A DNA stretch of 12,988 nucleotides from an uncultured Oscillospiraceae bacterium (GTDB lineage: Bacteria > Bacillota_A > Clostridia > Oscillospirales > Oscillospiraceae): NCBI GenBank assembly GCA_900762245.1, contig CAAFFR010000119.1, positions 1 to 12,988 of the forward strand, in the 5' to 3' direction. Position numbers and translations under genes: made by a program. Below are positions 6,231 to 11,451 of this stretch, in pieces. Each line of letters begins with the position of its first letter. The first letter of the stretch is position 1. The notes beneath the pieces are model-generated. The model did not search any database, was not told the DNA's origin, and saw only the letters and a program-made list of their open reading frames with translations.

Positions 6231-8192
6231 TTAGCAGAGCTTTGCGCCGGCGGGGATGGCATCATCCACCATCAGCAGATTCAGTTTCTCCTCACCCTTC
6301 TCGGTGTGGACAGCGGAAATCAGCATACCGCAGCTATCCCTTCCCATCATCTTTCTGGGAGGCAGGTTGGTGATGGCCACCAGAGTCTTGCCGATGAGGT
6401 CCTCAGGCTTGTAGAACTTGGCAATGCCGGAGAGGATCTGACGGTCGGTACCGGTGCCATCGTCCAGGGTGAACTGCAGCAGCTTGTCAGACTTCTTGAC
6501 GTTCTTGCAGTCCTTGACCTTCACAGCACGGAAATCAGACTTACAGAAGGTATCGAAGTCCACCTTTTCCTCGGTATAGGGCTCGATCTCGATAGGAGGC
6601 AGCTTTGCCTTGGCCTTGGCGGCATTGAACGCGTCGATCTCCTCCATCTTCTTCACAGGGTCCAGACGGGCGAACAGGATCTCGCCTGCGCCAACCTTGC
6701 CGCCCACAGGCATTGCGCCGAAGGAAACAAGGCTCTCCAGACCGCCGTTTTCCACATTCAGCTGAGCCAGAATGCGGTCAGAGGTATCGGGCAGGAAGGG
6801 CTTCAGTGCCACAGCAGCGAAGCGGATGGCCTCCAGCAGGTTGTACAGAACAGTACCCAGACGGGGCTTGGTCTCCTCAGACTTTGCCAGTGCCCAGGGC
6901 ATGGTCTCGTCGATATACTTGTTGGCGCGGCGCAGCAGAACAAAGATCTCGTCGATGGCATCGGCCACCTTCAGCTCGTTCATCTTGGCCTCCACCTTGC
7001 CGGGCATAGCCAGAGCCACAGCCTTCAGCTCCTCGTCCACGGCATCACATGCAACGGGTGCACAGATAGCGCCGCCAAAGTACTTGTTGTCCATAGCGAT
7101 GGTGCGGTTCACCAGGTTGCCCAGAATGTTTGCCAGCTCGGAGTTGATGCGCTCGATGATCAGCTCATAGGTCATGATGCCGTCAGCAGCGAAGGGCATT
7201 TCGTGCAGCACGAAATAGCGGATGGCATCCACGCCGAACAGCTCCACCAGATCGTCGGCATAGATGACATTGCCCAGGGACTTGGACATCTTGTCGCCCT
7301 TTACCAGCAGCCAGGGATGGCCGAAGACCTGCTTGGGCAGAGGTTCGCCCATGCTCATCAGGAAGATGGGCCAGTAAATGGTGTGGAAGCGGACAATGTC
7401 CTTGCCGATCAGATGCAGGTCCGCGGGCCAGAACTTTTTGTAGTGCTCGTCATGGTTGCCGTCGGGGTCATAGCCGCAGAAGGTGATATAGTTGCTCAGG
7501 GCGTCCAGCCACACATAGCTGACATGGCCGGGAGCGAAGTCCAGAGGCACGCCCCAGGTGAAGCTGCTGCGGGAAACGCACAGGTCCTGCAGGCCGGGCT
7601 TCAGGAAGTTGTTGACCATCTCGTTCTTCCGGCTCTCGGGCTGGATGAACTCGGGATGCTCCTCAATGTGCTTCATCAGCTGGTCGGCGTACTTGCTCAT
7701 CTTGAAGAAGTATGCCTCTTCCTCTGCGTCCTGCACATCCCGGCCGCAGTCGGGGCACTTTCCGTCCTTCAGCTGGCTTTCGGTCCAGAAGGACTCGCAG
7801 GGGGTGCAGTACTTACCGCTGTACTTGCCCTTGTAGATATCGCCCTTCTCGTACATCCGGCGGAAGATCTTCTGCACCTTGGACTTGTGCTCGGGATCAG
7901 TGGTGCGGACAAAGCGGTCGTAAGTGGTGTTCATCAGGTCCCAGATATCCTTGATCTGGCCGGCAACATTATCCACATACTCCTGAGGGCTGATGCCTGC
8001 GGCCTCTGCCTTCTGCTGGATCTTCAGACCGTGCTCGTCCGTGCCGGTCTGGAAGTACACATCAAAGCCAGCCTGCCGCTTGTAGCGGGCAATGGCATCG
8101 GCCAATACGATTTCATAAGTATTACCGATGTGAGGCTTGGCAGAGGTGTAGGCAATGGCCGTGGAAATATAATAGGGTTTCTTTTCAGTCAT
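6231..8192 (-). CDS. metG: Methionyl-tRNA synthetase with C-terminal tRNA-binding domain (653 aa)
   Basis: The enzyme charges tRNA-Met with methionine in the cytosol, for both initiation and elongation. The class I signature appears as HIGN (residues 21-24) in place of HIGH, followed by GTDEHG (50-55). KMSKS is at 301-305. A zinc knuckle is formed by Cys129/132 and Cys146/149, giving the two-CxxC form. An anticodon-binding helical domain precedes a C-terminal Trbp111-like OB-fold (about 548-653, starting near DFRAVKVKDC) that dimerises and binds tRNA. The start is the ATG at 8192, because AGGAGG lies 7 bases upstream and the conserved N-terminus follows at once. The frame opens further upstream, but only inside the T-box leader. 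Expression should be induced when uncharged tRNA-Met accumulates. Confidence 0.97.
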   Translation of the reverse strand: MTEKKPYYISTAIAYTSAKPHIGNTYEIVLADAIARYKRQAGFDVYFQTGTDEHGLKIQQKAEAAGISPQEYVDNVAGQIKDIWDLMNTTYDRFVRTTDPEHKSKVQKIFRRMYEKGDIYKGKYSGKYCTPCESFWTESQLKDGKCPDCGRDVQDAEEEAYFFKMSKYADQLMKHIEEHPEFIQPESRKNEMVNNFLKPGLQDLCVSRSSFTWGVPLDFAPGHVSYVWLDALSNYITFCGYDPDGNHDEHYKKFWPADLHLIGKDIVRFHTIYWPIFLMSMGEPLPKQVFGHPWLLVKGDKMSKSLGNVIYADDLVELFGVDAIRYFVLHEMPFAADGIMTYELIIERINSELANILGNLVNRTIAMDNKYFGGAICAPVACDAVDEELKAVALAMPGKVEAKMNELKVADAIDEIFVLLRRANKYIDETMPWALAKSEETKPRLGTVLYNLLEAIRFAAVALKPFLPDTSDRILAQLNVENGGLESLVSFGAMPVGGKVGAGEILFARLDPVKKMEEIDAFNAAKAKAKLPPIEIEPYTEEKVDFDTFCKSDFRAVKVKDCKNVKKSDKLLQFTLDDGTGTDRQILSGIAKFYKPEDLIGKTLVAITNLPPRKMMGRDSCGMLISAVHTEKGEEKLNLLMVDDAIPAGAKLC

Positions 8193-8210
8193 TTTCTTTC
8201 CTCCTAAATA

Positions 8211-8242
8211 GAAAATCGCCCCTGGAAACACTCCAAGGGCGA
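8211..8242 (-). terminator. T-box regulatory terminator of metG
   Basis: Read on the minus strand, an 11-bp stem with one G-U pair (8242-8232 with 8226-8216) has a 5-base loop and is followed by TTTTC. It lies just downstream of the T-box sequence and upstream of the Shine-Dalgarno. It is the alternative to the antiterminator. Confidence 0.9.
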
Positions 8243-8285
8243 CAAAAATTGACGCGGTACCACCTTGATTGCAGCCTGTCCTTTC

Positions 8286-8328
8286 AGGAGATTGCCACAC
8301 CAGTCTGCGGACTGGTTCGCAATGACAG
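8286..8328 (-). repeat. Family A palindromic repeat inside the metG T-box
   Basis: This stretch of about 43 bases has the blocks AGGAGATTGCC, CCAGTC-TGCG-GACTGG and TCGCAATGACAG. It matches 8681-8722 at nearly every position. The differences in the inner stem are compensatory (CCAGTC/GACTGG here, CCAGTG/CACTGG there), so the folded shape is kept. It sits between the two strands of stem III. Confidence 0.85.
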
Positions 8329-8512
8329 GAAAATAAGACTGCCTCTCAATCGCGCGATATCGGGCGCACCCGAAGCTGCCTACCTATCGGCAGCCTACGC
8401 TCCAAGACCATGTTCTTCTTCGCGCTTGCGTGTCCCCTCTCACCTGCCGGGACTCTCTGACCGGGCGCCAAAGAATACTCTTCTCTTCACAGCGTTTTCA
8501 TATACGCAGAAC

Positions 8513-8542
8513 ATTATAGCCCAAAAGCAGTCCCTTTGTCAA
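8513..8542 (-). promoter_or_regulatory. Promoter of the metG T-box transcript
   Basis: On the minus strand, TTGACA (8542-8537) and TATAAT (8518-8513) both match consensus exactly, with an 18-base spacer. Transcription should begin near 8506, just ahead of the first T-box elements, so metG is independent of the eut genes upstream. Confidence 0.9.
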
Positions 8543-8555
8543 CACCTATCCGGGA

Positions 8556-8571
8556 ATAAATGGGCATTTAT
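8556..8571. repeat. Inverted repeat just upstream of the metG promoter
   Basis: ATAAATG-GG-CATTTAT is a perfect 7-2-7 inverted repeat 13 bases upstream of the -35 box. A second palindrome, TCTTTCGAAAGA (8575-8586), follows. A 2-base loop argues against a terminator. Their role is unknown. Confidence 0.4.
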
Positions 8572-8590
8572 CGTTCTTTCGAAAGATAGA

Positions 8591-8722
8591 TGTCATTGCG
8601 AGGAGCCCCAAAGGGGCGACGTGGCAATCCCCTCCATAGGTCCGCGCAGAACCATAAAATGGTAAATTCCGGAAGCTTGCAGGGGATTGCCACGCCAGTG
8701 TGCGCACTGGCTCGCAATGACA
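8591..8722. repeat. Paired inverted family A repeats (132-bp unit)
   Basis: A forward copy (8591-8633) starts TGTCATTGCGAG and ends GGCAATCCCCT. An inverted copy (8681-8722) starts AGGGGATTGCC and ends CTCGCAATGACA. The unit therefore has 12-bp perfect terminal inverted repeats. The forward copy contains the hairpin GCCCC-AAA-GGGGC. There is no coding content. It separates eutH from the metG promoter and resembles a REP pair or a MITE. A similar unit lies at 11211-11340. Confidence 0.85.
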
Positions 8723-8755
8723 AGCGTTGTTCGATACAATACGCTAAATTCCAAA

Positions 8756-9829
8756 TTACCCATCCTTCCGGGTCAGCCAGAGGGCCACGGCGATGGCGCT
8801 GATGCCGCCTGTCAGCTTTCCCACGATCATGGGCCCGATCATTTCCGGGGCAAACCCGGCGGTAAAGCCCAGATGGTCACCGAAGACGAAAGCTGCCGAT
8901 ACCGCAAAGGCAATGTTGACCACCTTTCCCCGGGGATTCATCTCTTTCACCAGGCCAAAGGTGGCAATGGAGTTGGCAAGACTGGCAATCAATCCTGCCG
9001 CTGCCGCATCATTGATGCCCAGCCACTTTCCCGCCGCCATGAGAGGCCTTCGCAGCAGTTTTGTCAAAACAAACACCAGAGGGAAAGCGCCTGCCAGCAA
9101 AATGGCAATGGTCCCCACGGTGGCAAAGCCCTCGGAAATGGGAGCCATACCGGGAATCACCACAAACCCCGTCAGGGCTTCCACAATGGCTGCCGCCAAT
9201 CCCACTGTCACCAGCACCACCACTGCTTTTCCAAACACCGCAAAGCCCCTGACCATGGCGTTTTCCGCCCGCCACAGACCCAAAGCGATCAAAACCGCAA
9301 TCAGCACAATGGGCACCACATTCCGCAGCACCATTTCCAGGGGATATCCCGCCGCCACACCGCCTGCAAACACCCCAAGCGGGATGGTGACGATACCGCA
9401 GAGGATTCCCTTTGCCATGGCAGGCCGGTCCTTTTCCTCCAGAATCCCCATGGCAACCGGGATGGTGAACACCAGCGTGGCACCCAGCATGGAGCCGTTC
9501 AGCACGCCCCCCAGCAGCGCCGCCCGGGGATCTTCCGCCATGGCCGCCGCCAGGGCCCCGCCGCCCATATCGCAGGCCAGAATGCTCCCGGCGAACATGG
9601 CAGGGTCCGCTCCCAAAAAGGAAAACACCGGCACCACCGCTGGCCGCAGAACCTCTGCCAACACCGGTGCCAGGGAGACGATTCCCACCATAGCCAGCGC
9701 CAGAGAGCCCATGGCAAGAATGCCCTCTTCAAATTCCTTTCCCAATCCAAACCGGTTTCCAAAAATCCGGTCCAGCGCCCCCAAAACCGCAAATACCGCC
9801 ATAACGGCAATGAGAATTTCATGAAACAT
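8756..9829 (-). CDS. eutH: Ethanolamine transporter EutH (357 aa)
   Basis: A polytopic inner-membrane protein of the EutH family, which helps ethanolamine enter the cell, chiefly when external ethanolamine or pH is low. The protein is almost entirely hydrophobic, with about ten membrane segments. It shows EutH-like stretches such as FEEGILAMGSLALAMVG, AGSILACDMGGGALA and SAAFVFGDHLGFTAG. The ATG at 9829 was chosen because it gives the usual MFHEILIAVMA start and has AGGTGAT just upstream; the frame extends further only into a repeat. At 357 residues it is close to the family's usual length. It follows eutN after a 102-base gap that holds repeat hairpins, unlike the overlapping genes before it. 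No T-run terminator follows; the 132-bp repeat unit does. Confidence 0.93.
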   Translation of the reverse strand: MFHEILIAVMAVFAVLGALDRIFGNRFGLGKEFEEGILAMGSLALAMVGIVSLAPVLAEVLRPAVVPVFSFLGADPAMFAGSILACDMGGGALAAAMAEDPRAALLGGVLNGSMLGATLVFTIPVAMGILEEKDRPAMAKGILCGIVTIPLGVFAGGVAAGYPLEMVLRNVVPIVLIAVLIALGLWRAENAMVRGFAVFGKAVVVLVTVGLAAAIVEALTGFVVIPGMAPISEGFATVGTIAILLAGAFPLVFVLTKLLRRPLMAAGKWLGINDAAAAGLIASLANSIATFGLVKEMNPRGKVVNIAFAVSAAFVFGDHLGFTAGFAPEMIGPMIVGKLTGGISAIAVALWLTRKDG

Positions 9830-9861
9830 GGTTATCACCTCGGATGTAAATGATGCGTTTT

Positions 9862-9923
9862 CTGCACTGGCGCGGCAGCACCAAAGCCTTCCCCATTGGG
9901 GCACCCTCCCCAAGGGGGAGGGC
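9862..9923 (-). repeat. Family B-like repeat hairpins between eutN and eutH
   Basis: CCCTCCCC (9904-9911) and GGGGAGGG (9915-9922) form a perfect 8-bp hairpin with an AAG loop. A second small hairpin, CCCC-ATT-GGGG, lies beside it at about 9891-9901. CTGGCGCGG and AAAGCCTTCCCC resemble blocks of the repeat at 11364-11437. No T run follows on the minus strand. The hairpins could lower eutH expression or act as an mRNA processing or stability boundary. Confidence 0.65.
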
Positions 9924-9931
9924 ATAATTCC

Positions 9932-10162
9932 CTACTTCTCGTCCACAATTGCCACCACGGCGGCATCTACCGGGGCATCCATGCAATACCGGGAGGCCAC
10001 TGTCCCGGTAGCCAGCAGGACCCGGTCCCCTTCTCCGGCCCCCACCTGATCTGCCGCCACGATTTCCTCACCGTCAGATTTTACCACCAGAAAGGTCTGC
10101 CCCTGCAGGCAGGGGGCCTTCCGGGTGGCCCATACGGAGCCGATCACTTTTCCAACCTTCAT
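9932..10162 (-). CDS. eutN: Bacterial microcompartment vertex protein EutN/CcmL type (76 aa)
   Basis: A shell pentamer subunit that caps the vertices of the polyhedral ethanolamine compartment. The sequence starts MKVGKVIGSVWATRK. It then shows the family's VVAADQVGAGEGDRVLLATG segment (here preceded by EEI) and ends PVDAAVVAIVDEK. These are the strands of the EutN/CcmL OB-like barrel, in order. At 76 residues it is shorter than E. coli EutN (95 residues). It lacks the loop after the second strand and the tail after IVDE. The start overlaps the stop of the preceding gene as ATGA, with GAGGGAACGAG upstream, so it is translated by coupling. Shell hexamer genes are not in this window and would have to be supplied from elsewhere. 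Confidence 0.93.
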   Translation of the reverse strand: MKVGKVIGSVWATRKAPCLQGQTFLVVKSDGEEIVAADQVGAGEGDRVLLATGTVASRYCMDAPVDAAVVAIVDEK

Positions 10163-10557
10163 CTCGTTCCCTCCATGATTTCCTTCGCCAGGGGCGTCAG
10201 CACCGCGCCGGGGGCAGGCTGCCGCCCGGAGGCGCGTAAAATTCTGGCTTCCTCTGCGGTAATGAGCCTTTTCCGTCCCCCGTCCGTAAACAGCACGCCC
10301 CAGTTTTTCAGTTCCCGCTGGGCTGCCGTCAGGCTTCCGGCCAGCGCCCGGTTTTTGGGAGCCTCCGGCAGTCCCGGGGTGTAAAGATACACCGGCTTTC
10401 CCTCCGCCAGGGCAGAGAGCACCCGTTCCTCCCGGAACCGCAGCAGCTCCGACAAGGTCAGAGAACCGATGACAACTGCGTCATAGGGCGGCTCTGTCAC
10501 ATATTGGTACCCAAGCTCCACCCCCGGCTCTTTTCCGACAAGCAATGCCGCCGTCAT
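10159..10557 (-). CDS. Uncharacterised protein of the ethanolamine cluster (132 aa)
   Basis: I do not recognise this protein with confidence. It is soluble, with no signal peptide or membrane segment. The N-terminal part has PPYDAVVIGSLTLSELLRF followed by ALAEGKPVYLYTPGLP. This pattern weakly recalls flavoprotein-like proteins of microcompartment loci, whose Rossmann-like fold has a GKPVY strand. The C-terminal part has ELKNWGVLFTDG, then a basic GGRKRLITAEEAR segment and a tail with APGAVLTPLAKEIMEG. Both ends overlap neighbours by ATGA (pduL before, eutN after), so the three products are made together. From memory, an unnamed gene stands at the same place in other clostridial eut operons, which supports a conserved compartment role. 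The function is not known to me. Confidence 0.85.
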   Translation of the reverse strand: MTAALLVGKEPGVELGYQYVTEPPYDAVVIGSLTLSELLRFREERVLSALAEGKPVYLYTPGLPEAPKNRALAGSLTAAQRELKNWGVLFTDGGRKRLITAEEARILRASGRQPAPGAVLTPLAKEIMEGTR

Positions 10558-11162
10558 GGAAGGATTCTCCCCAAATCCCCCTTCTGGAAGCCGCAGGCAT
10601 TGGCTTCATCGTAGTCCAGATGGACATAGGAGGCAAATTTCGGGCTGACCCGCACCGCAACCTCTTCAAACAGCACAGGTCGGGCAGTGTAGGTCTGCAG
10701 CTTTACCACCTGTTTGTCTTTCACGCCGAACCGGGCCGCATCCTCCGGGGTCAGATGGATGTGGCGCTTCGCCGCAATGACCCCCTGCCGAAGCTGCACC
10801 CTGCCCCGGTCCGTCATCAGTGTTGCTCCCGGACTGTTCTCCACGCTTCCGCTCAGCCGCACCGGCGCATCTATTCCCAAAGTTCTGGCATCCGTCAGAG
10901 AAACCTCCACCTGTGCTTCCTTCCGCTCCGGGCCCAGTACCGCCACATTCTGAAATTCTCCCTTAGGCCCCACCACGGTGACCCGTTCGTTTGCCAGAAA
11001 CTGCCCCGGCTGGGACAGGGGGCGTTTGGGGGTCAGGGGATGCCCAAACAGGGTCAGGGCCTGGTCCTTTGTCACATGGACGTGCCGCCCCGAGGCTTCC
11101 AGCTCCACAAAAACACGCCGCAGGACCCCATCCACCAGCGCACCTAATTCCTGATTCTCCAT
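10554..11162 (-). CDS. pduL: Phosphate acyltransferase PduL type, eut-associated (EutD role), 202 aa
   Basis: The enzyme exchanges CoA and phosphate between acetyl-CoA and acetyl phosphate. This recycles CoA inside the compartment and feeds acetate kinase for ATP. The PduL fold is shown by two histidine pairs that bind zinc: GRHVHV (His27, His29) and KRHIHL (His134, His136). His181 in SYVHLDYDEANACG lies near the end. Between them are LSQPGQFLANERVTVVGPKG and NVAVLGPERKEAQVEVSLTDAR, typical of the ethanolamine-cluster branch. The short N-terminal stretch (residues 1-20, ELGALVDGVLRRVFVEL) is helical and amphipathic and could target it to the shell. GAGGAG lies 6 bases before the ATG. Its stop overlaps the next start (ATGA). 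A 289-base repeat-filled gap separates it from the aldehyde dehydrogenase. Confidence 0.93.
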   Translation of the reverse strand: MENQELGALVDGVLRRVFVELEASGRHVHVTKDQALTLFGHPLTPKRPLSQPGQFLANERVTVVGPKGEFQNVAVLGPERKEAQVEVSLTDARTLGIDAPVRLSGSVENSPGATLMTDRGRVQLRQGVIAAKRHIHLTPEDAARFGVKDKQVVKLQTYTARPVLFEEVAVRVSPKFASYVHLDYDEANACGFQKGDLGRILP

Positions 11163-11210
11163 AACCCGCTCCTCGCTGTAAATGATCGTCTATTGTACCG
11201 AAAATAAAGC

Positions 11211-11340
11211 TGTCATTGCGAGGAGCCGCAGGCGACGTGGCAATCTCCTGTAAAATAGACGTAAATCTTATATTTTAGCACATGAATACTCTAAGTTTGA
11301 GGAGATTCCCACGTCGGGCTTCGCCTTCGTCGAAATAACA
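11211..11340. repeat. Paired inverted family A repeats (130-bp unit) between eutE and pduL
   Basis: A forward copy (11211-11249) starts TGTCATTGCGAGGAGCC and ends GGCAATCTCCT. A more diverged inverted copy (11300-11340) starts AGGAGATTCCCACGTCG and ends GTCGAAATAACA. An AT-rich centre of 50 bases separates them. Length and layout mirror the unit at 8591-8722. It contains no open frame and no transposase. Confidence 0.75.
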
Positions 11341-11363
11341 CCGGCTCACAGGTCGAAGCTGCA

Positions 11364-11437
11364 CGCCACCCCTCATCCGTCACGGCTCACGCCGTGCCAC
11401 CTTCCCCCCTGGGGAAGGCTTTGGACGCTCCCGCGCT
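11364..11437 (-). repeat. Family B intergenic repeat, copy 2 (inverted)
   Basis: On the minus strand it reads GCGCGGGAGCG, a hairpin around CCTTCCCC/GGGGAAGG, then GGCACGGCGTGAGCCGTGAC. These are the same blocks in the same order as at 1495-1567. It lies directly after the stop codon of the aldehyde dehydrogenase gene, so hairpins follow that gene but without a T run. Confidence 0.75.
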
Positions 11438-11451
11438 ATGGCGACACAACG

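Larger units (their letters stand above)
8211..8506 (-). promoter_or_regulatory. T-box riboswitch (tRNA-Met sensing) of metG
   Basis: The leader RNA binds uncharged tRNA-Met and then favours an antiterminator, so metG is read through. On the minus strand these elements appear in order: AGTA of the specifier-loop S-turn (8479-8476), AGAGAG (8458-8453), GGTGAGAGG (8444-8436), and the specifier GAAC-ATG with ATG at 8411-8409. Two hairpins of the stem II region follow: GCTGCC/GGCAGC and CGGG/CCCG. Stem III is CCTGTC/GACAGG (8329-8324 with 8280-8275). The T-box sequence AGGTGGTACCGCG (8265-8253) contains TGGT, which pairs with an ACCA tRNA end, as expected for tRNA-Met. The terminator closes the leader. 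A palindromic repeat occupies the stem III loop. Confidence 0.95.

Noticed and set aside
6219..8207. A 662-codon open frame on the plus strand opposite metG
   Set aside because: Its composition is His/Gln/Leu-rich without motifs, and metG with all catalytic motifs occupies the other strand. It would also run through the metG start region.
8687..9853. Plus-strand open frames opposite eutH (8687-9853 and 8793-9824)
   Set aside because: They are antisense shadows of a clear membrane transporter and begin in a repeat or inside the gene.
11163..11210. Possible separate promoter for pduL (TACAAT near 11195)
   Set aside because: A -10-like box is present but no acceptable -35 element lies 16-18 bases upstream.
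8591..11340. Possible CRISPR array formed by the repeated ATTGC blocks
   Set aside because: Copies are inverted, few and irregularly spaced across genes. They have no unique spacers of constant length and no cas gene.
11163..11451. Possible small gene between eutE and pduL
   Set aside because: The gap is taken up by two repeat elements; no frame has a ribosome site or a protein-like sequence.
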